Assembly: GCA_031553835.1 (NCBI GenBank)
Contig: JAVBKX010000014.1
Coordinates: 1 to 64,000, forward strand
Direction of reading: 5' to 3'
Length of the DNA stretch: 64,000 nt
Source: JAVBKX01 sp031553835
GTDB taxonomy: Bacteria; Bacteroidota; Bacteroidia; Bacteroidales; Azobacteroidaceae
The position numbers were made by a program, and so were the translations under genes. The notes beneath the pieces were generated by a model. It was given only the letters and a program-made list of their open reading frames with translations, was not told the DNA's origin and made no database searches. This document shows positions 8,115-17,441 of this stretch, one piece after another. How positions within the stretch are numbered: position 1 is the stretch's first letter; every line of letters begins with the position of its first letter.

Positions 8115-11100
8115 TTAGAAAGATAATTGTAATCCGAGATTGATTACCCGTTGATTCATGTAAGAATCACCGGCAGAATTTGTTTTAATTTCAGGGTCTT
8201 GCTGGTACTTATCATAGTTTGTAACTGTAAATAAGTTATACGCATTTACATATAAACGGGCGCCACTGATTTTTTTCGGCAATATTTTGTGAGGGAACTG
8301 ATAAGCTAAATCCACAGTTTTCAAACGAACATACCAGGCATCAATCAGCCAGAAATCAGACATGTAAGCTTCAGCACTGTTAACGGTAGAAGGATTTCGG
8401 GTCAGACGTGGAAACTCAATCGGTTCGCCATTATCCGCCCTTTCCTGTGTCCAGCGTTTCAAATGAACCGGTTGGAACTGGCTTTTGAACGATTCAATCC
8501 CTGTTCCAATCACACTGAAACTATAATCGAATGATCCCTGGAACAACAAACTAACCGAAAAACCTTTATAATTGGCGCCGAAAGACCAGCCTAATGTAGT
8601 TGTTGGTAAATTGGGTTTACCGATAGCTCCTTTATCAAAATCGTTGATGATTCCATCGCTATTCAGGTCTTTGTATTTCAGATCACCGGCCTGAACGGGT
8701 ACATCGGTACTCGGTATGGGCACTGCAACTTTACCATCGGTTGTTGTATTTCCCGCATTAATTTTTTCGATATCTTCACGGGAATAAAATCCGTCAAAGG
8801 TATAGCCGAATGGTTGTCCGATAGGATGTCCTGTTTCTGCCAGCCACGGATAACGTTGTTCTGCTTCTGCTTTGTATATCACGTTATTTTTGGCATAAGA
8901 AAAGACAAAATTGGTATTAAAATGCACTTTGCCGAATTTGGCTTGGTATCCGATTTGTCCGTCAAATCCCCGGTTTTCTGTTTTGGCAATGTTTGTAGGA
9001 GACATACCAATTCCGAACATTAAAGGAACATCCTGTTTTTCAACCAATTGATCATAACGATAATCATAGAAATAATCGACTGTGAAAGTCAGGTTATCCA
9101 ACATAATCAAATCGACACCCACATCAAACTTCCGGGCTTTTTCCCATGTTACAAATTCATTCCCTAATGCACCTTCTCTATAAGAATCGTAGGTTTTTTC
9201 ATTGGCATCGCCGAAATTATAACCGTAGCCTTTTTCGTAAACTTGTTTGTAAAGATAACGATTACCCGGGGCGATGTCCGAACCAACCAATCCGTAAGAA
9301 GTTCTCAATTTCAATAATTGAACATTGGAAATATTTTCTTTAAAGAAATCTTCTTCCGAAATACCGTATCCTAATCCAATTGCGGGGAAAAATCCGAAAC
9401 GATTATCTTTACCGAAACGGTCAGTACCATTATATGCCATATTCAGGTCCATCAGGTATTTGTTTTTGAAATTATATCCGATAGTTCCCGTATAACCCTC
9501 AAAATTAGCAGGGACTTGTGCAGCAACTAACCCCTCTTTATCAACAGTGCGGCTTTGCCTGTTATACAAGAACATTAATTTCAGATTATGATTTGCTTTG
9601 ATTTGCTTTTCATAATTCAGAAAAGCCTGTAAATTAAAATCGCTGATAGATTGTACCTGATCTCCATTAATCACATAATTTCCATACGCATAATTTTTAT
9701 TGGGATGTATATTATATGAGCCTGTATTGGAGTCATAATGATAAGTTGGATAGGAGTTTCTCACAGCTTCTCTGTTATTTTCGTCAATACTGGAATAAGC
9801 GACACGTAAAGAAGCGGAAAGTCCTTTCGTCAGAAAATCCAGTTTTTGAGTGGCTCCAAACAGGATATTTGAGTCAAACCTTCTGGTTCGTTTATAACCT
9901 TCATTTGCCAAACGGGCGTTGATTGTCGGGTTTTTATCGTCCGTATCATAAATATAAGCATATGTTCCATTTGGATTCAATACCGGTGCAGAATAAGGGT
10001 GCATTTTTGAGAAATTATATACTTCTCCTGTAGCATTTACCCCCCTTGGTTCGTTAATATTCATGAAGCGGGAAGTCATATCCAGGCGCAAATTCAACGT
10101 CTCCGTCACATCAAAGTCCAGATTGGTGCGATAGTTAAAACGCCGGTAATAATAATTGGTATTGACTTCGTTAAACGGATCGCTAAAATCATCTACCAGT
10201 CCATTTTGAGAAAACAAACCGCCGGTTATAAAGTATTTCAGTTTTTGAGATCCTCCTGAAATATCCACATTTGCATTTTGTTGGTAGGCAATTGGTTTAA
10301 ATACTTCGTGATACCAATTCACATCCGGATGTCCGTAAGGATCTTCGCCCGTTTGAAATAATCTCAGATCTTCGTCTGAAAATATCGGGCTGAGTCCGTC
10401 ATTTACATACGCCTCATTCACCAGTCCGGCCGTTTGATATGAATTTAAAAACTTAGGCGTACGTACCGGCATTTGCACCCCTGTTTCAAAACGTGCATTG
10501 ATCGCAGGTTTCCCTTCTACTCCTCTTCGTGTTTTAACCACCAATACACCATTAGCTCCTTTTATACCATACACTGCAGTTGTAGAAGCATCTTTCAGAA
10601 TGGAAATACTTTCGATTTCATTGATATTGATTTGCTGTAACTGATCATAGGAATATTGTACATCATCTACAATAATCAACGGTTGATTGCCGGCTTCATT
10701 GAGCGAACTGACACCCCGGATGAAAAAGTCTGAAGCGTCTTTACCAGGCTGTCCGGAACGTTGCTGTGTAAAAAATCCGGGTAATTTGCCATAAAGAGCA
10801 TTTTGCACACTCGATGTAGGTATTGTTCTCAATTCCCTGGCGGAAATAGCGCTGACCGATCCAGTCATAGTGAGACGTTTAGCTTTGCCATAACCCACTA
10901 CAACCACTTCTTCCAAATCCGCTTGGTCAGAGGCCAGTTGAACATTTAAAACAGTTTGATCTTTTATGATAATTGTTTCTTTTTTATAACTAGTATAAGA
11001 AAATGTTATTCTGTCTCCGGAATTTACGTTCAACTGGTAATTTCCGTCCATATCAGTGACGGTCCCCCTCGTAGTTCCCTCAATACGAATATTTACACCG

Positions 11101-11210
11101 ATCAATTCCTCTCCTTCAGTAGAATGCACTTTCCCTGTTAATTGAATTTGTTGCGCAAACACTAAGGCAACAAATTGAATACTTATAAATAATAATATTA
11201 GTCTTTTCAT
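8115..11210 (-). CDS. SusC/RagA-type TonB-dependent transporter (with N-terminal carboxypeptidase-D-like domain)
   Basis: Outer-membrane barrel importing oligosaccharides with a SusD lid. The ATG at 11210 is five bases after the SusD stop; the longer frame would need TTG. Signal peptide ends VFAQ, then a carboxypeptidase-D regulatory-like domain (LTGKVHSTEGEELIGVNIRI...), a TonB-box-like EEVVVVGYGK, the plug with FFIRGVSSLNEAGNQPLIIV, and the SusC signature ILKDASTTAVYGIKGANGV. C-terminus ends in aromatic LQLSF, as usual for an outer-membrane barrel. About 1031 aa, a normal length. Its own SusD would normally follow, but here the next gene is the T9SS lectin protein; the only adjacent SusD is upstream and already sits behind another SusC. 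Confidence 0.94.
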   Translation of the reverse strand: MKRLILLFISIQFVALVFAQQIQLTGKVHSTEGEELIGVNIRIEGTTRGTVTDMDGNYQLNVNSGDRITFSYTSYKKETIIIKDQTVLNVQLASDQADLEEVVVVGYGKAKRLTMTGSVSAISARELRTIPTSSVQNALYGKLPGFFTQQRSGQPGKDASDFFIRGVSSLNEAGNQPLIIVDDVQYSYDQLQQININEIESISILKDASTTAVYGIKGANGVLVVKTRRGVEGKPAINARFETGVQMPVRTPKFLNSYQTAGLVNEAYVNDGLSPIFSDEDLRLFQTGEDPYGHPDVNWYHEVFKPIAYQQNANVDISGGSQKLKYFITGGLFSQNGLVDDFSDPFNEVNTNYYYRRFNYRTNLDFDVTETLNLRLDMTSRFMNINEPRGVNATGEVYNFSKMHPYSAPVLNPNGTYAYIYDTDDKNPTINARLANEGYKRTRRFDSNILFGATQKLDFLTKGLSASLRVAYSSIDENNREAVRNSYPTYHYDSNTGSYNIHPNKNYAYGNYVINGDQVQSISDFNLQAFLNYEKQIKANHNLKLMFLYNRQSRTVDKEGLVAAQVPANFEGYTGTIGYNFKNKYLMDLNMAYNGTDRFGKDNRFGFFPAIGLGYGISEEDFFKENISNVQLLKLRTSYGLVGSDIAPGNRYLYKQVYEKGYGYNFGDANEKTYDSYREGALGNEFVTWEKARKFDVGVDLIMLDNLTFTVDYFYDYRYDQLVEKQDVPLMFGIGMSPTNIAKTENRGFDGQIGYQAKFGKVHFNTNFVFSYAKNNVIYKAEAEQRYPWLAETGHPIGQPFGYTFDGFYSREDIEKINAGNTTTDGKVAVPIPSTDVPVQAGDLKYKDLNSDGIINDFDKGAIGKPNLPTTTLGWSFGANYKGFSVSLLFQGSFDYSFSVIGTGIESFKSQFQPVHLKRWTQERADNGEPIEFPRLTRNPSTVNSAEAYMSDFWLIDAWYVRLKTVDLAYQFPHKILPKKISGARLYVNAYNLFTVTNYDKYQQDPEIKTNSAGDSYMNQRVINLGLQLSF

Positions 11211-11215
11211 AATGT

Positions 11216-12967
11216 TTACCAATTTGGATTTTGAACCATATTGCGATTTTTAACTACTTCTGAATGCGGAATAGGATATAAATATCTTTTGGGATCGAAT
11301 GTTGTGGTTGCAACAGTTACTATGTTATAGGTCAATATGCTTCCATCTTTAATAATCGAAAGTCCCTGAACGGGTTTCCTGAAAATGTCTTCCGCTATTC
11401 TCCATCTCCGGATATCCCAATAACGATGCTCTTCGAAGGCCAGTTCAATGCGTCTTTCATTTTGGATAATCTCCCGCATTTCATCTTTGCTCATCCCTGC
11501 TTTAAGCCCGTACATTCCGTCGGTTCCCGCCTCAATCCGAGCCCGTTTCCTCAAATCTTTGATCACTTGATATACATCGTCGGATGGACCTGCATATTCA
11601 TTCCGGGCCTCTGCATAATTGAGTAATATTTCGGCGTATCTGAACATAATCCATACATGGAGTTGTTCCGTATAGTTGTCCGAACTTTCAAAATTTCCCA
11701 TAAACTTACGCAAGTAGTAACCTGTTTTTGTTTTTTGTGTAGCACCTGTAGGATTGTTGACTCCCCCATTAAATGTCTCCAACGTTTCCTTCAACCATTT
11801 GGAACCGTTATGCAAAACTGTTAGATCTAAACGTGGATCACGATTCTGATACATTGTTGAGAGAGAATAAGCAGAAGCATATTTTGAAGTCGGATCATTA
11901 ATTGCTTTTCCATCCTTCAGCGGGAAAGCATCGACCAGATTTTGGCTTGGACTGGTTCTTCCTGCACCTAAATTATTTCCGGGAAAACCCACCGGCCCGT
12001 TTTTAGATTCAATATCCTTATTCTTCGATCCTTGCCGGAAGAAAATAATCTCTTTATTATTATTGATTCCGTAATCATTCAGGAAAACAGCACTGAAGTT
12101 CATATTTAAAGCAAATTCTTTCGAGTAGGAATCCATAAAAAATTTGGCTGCATCAGCCGCCTTTTTCCATCGATCGGCCGCATATCCGGTATATCCGACC
12201 AATGGATTGTTGGCTTCAATCGGTTTTCCATTGAAAAGCGGGCTGGCTGCATAGAGTAATACTCTGCTTTTTAATGCCATGGCAGTTTCTTGCGTAACTA
12301 CATGTCCGTCACTATTTACATTGGCGATGGGAATCGATCGTAAACTATCTTGTATTGCATCAAGTTCGGAAACAATATAGTCGATACATTCTTCGAAAGT
12401 ATTGCGTGGGATCTCCAGGTCATCGCCCAATTCATAAGGTATATCGCTTACCAACGGAACACCGCCATAACGTTTAACCAATTCAAAATAGAAATATGCT
12501 TTTAGGAAACGAGCTTCCGCTTTCCATGCCTTATTCAACGGAATATTTTTTTCCACGTTATTATCAAACGTATTCATCAATGGCACAATATCTATATTAT
12601 TGATAAACGTATTGGCTTTGCGGATACCTGTGTAATACTTGCCCCAGTCCATTTCGTTGCCAACCAGACTGGTTGGTGTAAATCTTCCGGCATACAAACG
12701 CTGCACATTACTTTCAGTCAGAGACGATGAGAGAGCATCGTCCGTTGCAGCATCCAGATAATCACCGCCTACACGATTATGTCCGCTATACATGGTTGCA
12801 TAAATCCCATCTAAGTATCCTTTTGCATTAACTCCAATGGAATCTGTGGTTGAGAACACATAATCTATTGTATATTGTTCTATAGGCAATTCTTCATAAC
12901 TATCGCACGACGAGATAGCGAAGCAGATACTTAATAATCCGAATATATAATATTTTTTAAGTTTCAT
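11216..12967 (-). CDS. SusD/RagB-type glycan-binding lipoprotein
   Basis: Cell-surface lid for a SusC channel. 583 aa with lipobox AISSC near residue 20. Contains the SusD helical features: KAEARFLKAYFYFELVKRYGGVPLV, then WIMFRYAEILLNYAEARNE and ERRIELAFEEHRYWDIRRW, ending in YPIPHSEVVKNRNMVQNPNW. It lies 16 bases after the SusC at 12984-15902 and five bases before the SusC at 11210, so it is tightly co-transcribed with both. By normal SusC-then-SusD order it should pair with the upstream SusC. Confidence 0.94.
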   Translation of the reverse strand: MKLKKYYIFGLLSICFAISSCDSYEELPIEQYTIDYVFSTTDSIGVNAKGYLDGIYATMYSGHNRVGGDYLDAATDDALSSSLTESNVQRLYAGRFTPTSLVGNEMDWGKYYTGIRKANTFINNIDIVPLMNTFDNNVEKNIPLNKAWKAEARFLKAYFYFELVKRYGGVPLVSDIPYELGDDLEIPRNTFEECIDYIVSELDAIQDSLRSIPIANVNSDGHVVTQETAMALKSRVLLYAASPLFNGKPIEANNPLVGYTGYAADRWKKAADAAKFFMDSYSKEFALNMNFSAVFLNDYGINNNKEIIFFRQGSKNKDIESKNGPVGFPGNNLGAGRTSPSQNLVDAFPLKDGKAINDPTSKYASAYSLSTMYQNRDPRLDLTVLHNGSKWLKETLETFNGGVNNPTGATQKTKTGYYLRKFMGNFESSDNYTEQLHVWIMFRYAEILLNYAEARNEYAGPSDDVYQVIKDLRKRARIEAGTDGMYGLKAGMSKDEMREIIQNERRIELAFEEHRYWDIRRWRIAEDIFRKPVQGLSIIKDGSILTYNIVTVATTTFDPKRYLYPIPHSEVVKNRNMVQNPNW

Positions 12968-12983
12968 ATTTATTGTTTTTTTA

Positions 12984-15902
12984 TTAGAATTTTATGTTAA
13001 TTCCCCCATTAAATCCACGCAGCAATGGTGAACTTGTAAAATCTAAAACTTCCGGATCCACTAAATCACATGCGGATTGAGTCAGCAGGTTTTGACCGGA
13101 TACAAATACTTTTACCTTTATGCCTCCTAAATATTTATGTGAGAAAGTATCAGAAAATGTATATCCGATATTCATATTTTTAAGCCGGATATAATTTCCC
13201 GATTTAACCCACAGAGATGTAGCCAAATAATTCGGATTCATGTTATAAGGATTTCCTCCGGCAGAGAGTCGTGGGAAGGTAGCTGTTGCAGCTGTTTCTG
13301 GAGTCCAGCGGTTTATCATGTGCTCATAAGCCTGACCATAGCCTTGTCCGACAGCCTGAAACCCTGCCATCAAAACAGGATCGCCCAAATACAAGTCCCG
13401 GTTGTAAGCTCCTTGAACCAATACAGAAAAATCAAATCCGTAATATTCAAATCCCAGGTTAAGTCCGAAAAATCCTACCGGTTTGTCTCCTGCAATCATT
13501 GTTTGATCATATTGATCAATCACATTGTCGCCGTTCAAATCTTTGTATCTGACATCTCCCGGACGGATTGTAAAACCCTCCACAACAGGAGATTGATTAA
13601 TTTCTTCCTGTGAAGAAAAAAATCCATCGGCCACTAATCCAAATAAAGCCGACACCGGTCTCCCTGTACGTAGATTATATTCTTCTGTTTCTGCCACAGT
13701 TTGTTCGTCCATATACAACAGTTTGGTACTTTGCAAACTCCAGTTGGCTGTGATAAAATAATTAAACTTACCCAAATGATTTTGATAGGTGGCTGTCAAT
13801 TCAACGCCCTGAACCGAATATTTTCCTATATTTTCAGCAGGATAAGACATCCCCATCGTTTCTATGCTTTTACCCCTGGTCTGAAGCATGTCAAAGTATT
13901 TGTCGTAATAAAAATCTGCATTAAAAACCATACATTTGTTAAACAATTCAATATCGGTTCCGATATTCGTTTTATGGGCTTTTTCCCATGTCAGATTTAC
14001 ATTGGCCAATGGATTATTTTCAAGTACCGCCAATTGAAATCCACTCCGTGAATAACCTTGAGGATAACTGAATTCCGAAACCGGATTACCGCTGAACGAT
14101 TGCCTCCAGGTATAATATCCCGTATTGCTGATTCCACTTCCGGTTAACCCATAAACACCGCGTAGTTTCCATAAATTCAACCATTCGGCGTTAGCCAGGA
14201 AATTTTCTTTGCTTACATCCCAGCCTAAACCGAAGGCATAAAACGTACCCCATCTTTTTCCGGGGGCATAACCGTTGTAATAACTACGGTTGACAGCTGC
14301 TTCCGCATAATATTTTTTTGCATAATCATATTTTGCCTGTGCATACAAATTGGTGGGTTCATCAGGCAAATTATAATTTGTTAAAATCTGTCTTGTATCT
14401 GCAAATATGCTTGCACCGATTCCATGTTTTCCGATTGCCGTTATGTAATCTAATCCTAATTGTCCGTACATATATTGATAATTGGATACAGGAATAAAAC
14501 TATTTGATTGTGTTACAGTTGAACCAAAAGCCTCATACATCGGTTCTCCTCCTTCAATTTTACTGGGTGTGTATTGATAAGTGGATGCTTGTTTGGAACG
14601 TACTATGGCAGACCGGCTTTGAGTAGAAACACTTCCGATAGCCTTGGCAGAAAGCCCTTTTAGTAATTCATGCAAATCATAGTTCAAATTAAGATTGGCA
14701 AGTGCATCGCGGGCATTATCGGTGACATAACCTGAATTAATTGTTTGCGACCAAAGGTTGTTGGGAAAAGAAACATTTCCTCCATACGATCCATTCGGAT
14801 TATATACCGGATAAGCATTATTGGGCGTATTATAAATTGCATCTAAAATATTAGCGCTTCTCGCTCCCTGTTGATTTCCGTTTTCAATGCGTCCTATAAT
14901 TGTGACTCCGGCTTTAAAATCATTAGTTATATTTACATTTATCCTGGATGTAATCAAGTAACGCGAGTATTCCGAATTTGTATTATAACTATTGATTGAA
15001 GATGTGTTGAACAATCCCTCTTCTTTCATATATTCCAGATTCACGAAATACTGGGCAGTTTCTCCGCCTCCGGAAACATTCAAATTATAGGATTGAATAG
15101 GAGCTTGTTTTCTCAATGCCTGATCATACCAGTTAACATTCGGATTTGTAGTCGGATTTGTTCCGTTTTTGAACGCCTCAAAATCGGCATAAGTATATGC
15201 AGGTGTTTTTCCGTCGTTTTGCAATGCTTCGTTTAACAGGTAAGCATATTGGTAAGCCGGTAAAGGTTCAGGCATATTAACCGCTTGCTGAACACCATAT
15301 TTTGCAGTAAAAGAAAGTTGAAATCCTTCTGTAACAGGCTTCTTGGTAGTAATAAGTAATAACCCTCTTGAACTTTGCATACCCAATAACATGGATGACA
15401 AAGCATCTTTTTGTATTGAAACCGATTCGATAGCTTCGGGATCTAACGAGAACAATTCACGTTGAACGCCATCTACCATTACTACCGGATTGTTGAATCT
15501 TGCACTCAAAGCAAATTGTGAGTTGTCGCTGTAATTGCCTACTCCAAAAATCGGAATCCACCCTACAATATCAGCTCTGGCGCTGGCATCTGTAAGATGT
15601 GTTTTGGCACCGGCATATTGACCAATGTATAACCCGGTTAATCGTCCTGTAAATGCAGGAATAATTGTACTCGATAAAGTTGTTGTCAATTGATCAGTAT
15701 AAATGGTAGATGCCGATCCCAGGAAACTTTCCTTATCAACCGTTCCATAGGGGCGATCTAATGTTTCCGGGTTTTTAAGATAATTTTTCGTTACAATTTT
15801 CGTCGAATCCTGAGCAAAGGCAAGCGCCGGAGCAAACAGCATACACAAGACTATCAATGGACAATAGCCTATCCTTATTTTTTTATATAATATATTATGC
15901 AT
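12984..15902 (-). CDS. SusC-like TonB-dependent transporter lacking the N-terminal CarboxypepD domain
   Basis: 972 aa, ATG at 15902, signal peptide ending LAFAQ. After the signal the sequence goes almost directly into the plug (SASTIYTDQLTTTLSSTIIP, then PVVMVDGVQRELFSLDPEAI and SIQKDALSSMLLGMQSSRG), so the usual carboxypeptidase-D-like domain is missing. The LLITTKK and barrel strands follow, ending INIKF. The SusC signature is altered (KDALSSMLLGMQSSRGLLLI instead of KDA..A.YG..ANGV). Such SusC variants form a separate subfamily that tends to travel with DUF4961-like and SusD genes, as it does here. Substrate unknown; rhamnose-containing oligosaccharides are suggested by the locus. Confidence 0.9.
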   Translation of the reverse strand: MHNILYKKIRIGYCPLIVLCMLFAPALAFAQDSTKIVTKNYLKNPETLDRPYGTVDKESFLGSASTIYTDQLTTTLSSTIIPAFTGRLTGLYIGQYAGAKTHLTDASARADIVGWIPIFGVGNYSDNSQFALSARFNNPVVMVDGVQRELFSLDPEAIESVSIQKDALSSMLLGMQSSRGLLLITTKKPVTEGFQLSFTAKYGVQQAVNMPEPLPAYQYAYLLNEALQNDGKTPAYTYADFEAFKNGTNPTTNPNVNWYDQALRKQAPIQSYNLNVSGGGETAQYFVNLEYMKEEGLFNTSSINSYNTNSEYSRYLITSRINVNITNDFKAGVTIIGRIENGNQQGARSANILDAIYNTPNNAYPVYNPNGSYGGNVSFPNNLWSQTINSGYVTDNARDALANLNLNYDLHELLKGLSAKAIGSVSTQSRSAIVRSKQASTYQYTPSKIEGGEPMYEAFGSTVTQSNSFIPVSNYQYMYGQLGLDYITAIGKHGIGASIFADTRQILTNYNLPDEPTNLYAQAKYDYAKKYYAEAAVNRSYYNGYAPGKRWGTFYAFGLGWDVSKENFLANAEWLNLWKLRGVYGLTGSGISNTGYYTWRQSFSGNPVSEFSYPQGYSRSGFQLAVLENNPLANVNLTWEKAHKTNIGTDIELFNKCMVFNADFYYDKYFDMLQTRGKSIETMGMSYPAENIGKYSVQGVELTATYQNHLGKFNYFITANWSLQSTKLLYMDEQTVAETEEYNLRTGRPVSALFGLVADGFFSSQEEINQSPVVEGFTIRPGDVRYKDLNGDNVIDQYDQTMIAGDKPVGFFGLNLGFEYYGFDFSVLVQGAYNRDLYLGDPVLMAGFQAVGQGYGQAYEHMINRWTPETAATATFPRLSAGGNPYNMNPNYLATSLWVKSGNYIRLKNMNIGYTFSDTFSHKYLGGIKVKVFVSGQNLLTQSACDLVDPEVLDFTSSPLLRGFNGGINIKF

Positions 15903-15938
15903 AAAAATCCAATTTTATTTTAATAATAGTATCCTTTA

Positions 15939-16952
15939 TTATTTACAAATGCAAGGAGTGACAAACAAAGTATCCGTTCCGTCGTCTGCCTTTTCTTTTA
16001 CCCACAGAGAGCCGTCTTTATTTGAAAAGAAATATTCTATCTTAGTAATAGATTCAGAATCAGGTATTTTAAAATAATCTCCCAACCAGAATGTTTTACT
16101 GAATGTTTTTACATCATAAATATCTCTTGTCATTTTAGATGCCTCTCTTCTGTCGGATACTTCATACTTATTTCCCATATCAGTATAGGCTGTCGCACAC
16201 AAATACACTTCCGAAGCTCCGTCTAATACATTGGGTTCTACGCCACCCTGAAACTTAATTGTTACAATGTCTTCTTTTGTAGCATTGGATGGTTGAAACA
16301 TATTGAAATGGGCTTCGCAGAAATCCATCATAATGCCTTCTCCTTCTATTGCTTCAAAGCAATCAGTATATTTTATACTCCACCGCTTCTGGGCATTCTG
16401 CGGATCTCCCATTCCATCGTTACCCTGATTGATAAAAAAGCCTAATTTAACTCTCAGATTTTCAGGACTTGTCGGTATTTCTACTTTTATATCGGCCGTA
16501 AAATTTTCACGTACGGTTACTGATTCCACATCACTCCAGAAAACCACCCATTCCATATCGTCCAACACATTGGGGCCATATCCAAACCAATCGATAAGCC
16601 GGTTTTCCCAGGTTAGTCCGCCTCCGTTTTTCGGAAGATTCCCTTCCGGAATCAAGGTCATTGTTCGTACAGCATCCCCATATAAGCCACAGGTATAAGT
16701 TACTTTTGCTGTTTCTGCAGCATTCCATACTTTAGGCACAAGGCAAGCCATTACAAGCCGGTCATCATTTGAAGCTTCGCCAGGTTCTATTCTTACTTTC
16801 AAGGTAAATGTGGCTACTTCTCCGGCTTTGACAGTCGGTTCATATATTATCTCGTCCAAAAAAACACATGAGAATAATATGATTAAAAAAAGAACGAACA
16901 CTGTGGGTATTGCAGCAAATCGAATTCGGTTTATTTTATATTTCTTATTCAT
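15939..16952 (-). CDS. DUF4961-like Sus-associated lipoprotein
   Basis: 337 aa with a hydrophobic leader and lipobox LFSC. The early IIYEPTVKAGEVATFTLKVRI resembles the N-terminal part of the T9SS-tagged protein at 4202-5164. It has an all-beta composition, with several Cys in the second half (CFEAIEGEGIMMDFCEAHFN) and at the end (TPCICK). Lies between the DUF5004-like gene (15 bases upstream) and SusC (36 bases downstream). Probably a surface glycan-binding partner of the neighbouring SusCD complex; the family name is from memory and function is unproven. Confidence 0.6.
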   Translation of the reverse strand: MNKKYKINRIRFAAIPTVFVLFLIILFSCVFLDEIIYEPTVKAGEVATFTLKVRIEPGEASNDDRLVMACLVPKVWNAAETAKVTYTCGLYGDAVRTMTLIPEGNLPKNGGGLTWENRLIDWFGYGPNVLDDMEWVVFWSDVESVTVRENFTADIKVEIPTSPENLRVKLGFFINQGNDGMGDPQNAQKRWSIKYTDCFEAIEGEGIMMDFCEAHFNMFQPSNATKEDIVTIKFQGGVEPNVLDGASEVYLCATAYTDMGNKYEVSDRREASKMTRDIYDVKTFSKTFWLGDYFKIPDSESITKIEYFFSNKDGSLWVKEKADDGTDTLFVTPCICK

Positions 16953-16967
16953 CGGATTTATTTCAAT

Positions 16968-17420
16968 TTAGTTAGATACTTTTTCGAACACGTAGGTATA
17001 AATATTATGGCGACAACCCGGGCTGAAAGACAGATTGATTTGGCGTTTACCTTTAACATCCGGATAACTTAGTCCCGAGATGACTCCGGCTTCCGATCCA
17101 TTTTCTTTTAAAATCAAGTTGAAAGGATACTGTGGATCATCTAATGTCCAACTCCCGTCTGATTTTACCAAAAACGGCAGGTAATTATCAATTGTATAAG
17201 TATTATCGCTGTTGAAATTGATCCGGAATTGAGTAAAATCCATCAGCGCAGTAATATCCGATCCATTTCTCGAAGCTTTGATAATTTTCCACGTACCGCT
17301 TATATCTTTGGTAGATTCGGTATAGTCAGTTGAAGAGTCATCTGAAAATTTATCACACGAACCAAGCAAAAACAGAGCAAATAACAGCATCAACGATTTT
17401 GCATATAGTGAATCTTTCAT
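16968..17420 (-). CDS. lipocalin-like lipoprotein (DUF5004-like)
   Basis: The ATG at 17420 gives a 150-aa lipoprotein with lipobox FLLGSC. After a Ser/Thr/Asp-rich linker it has ISGTWKIIKASRNGSDIT, FRINFNSDNTYTIDNYLPF and GSWTLDDPQYPFNLILKEN, a pattern of short strands typical of lipocalin-like Sus accessories (DUF5004-like, not verified). It sits 21 bases after SusD. Role unknown; likely a small periplasmic or surface ligand-binding protein. Confidence 0.6.
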   Translation of the reverse strand: MKDSLYAKSLMLLFALFLLGSCDKFSDDSSTDYTESTKDISGTWKIIKASRNGSDITALMDFTQFRINFNSDNTYTIDNYLPFLVKSDGSWTLDDPQYPFNLILKENGSEAGVISGLSYPDVKGKRQINLSFSPGCRHNIYTYVFEKVSN

Positions 17421-17441
17421 AATCAATTCTGTTTTAATTTA

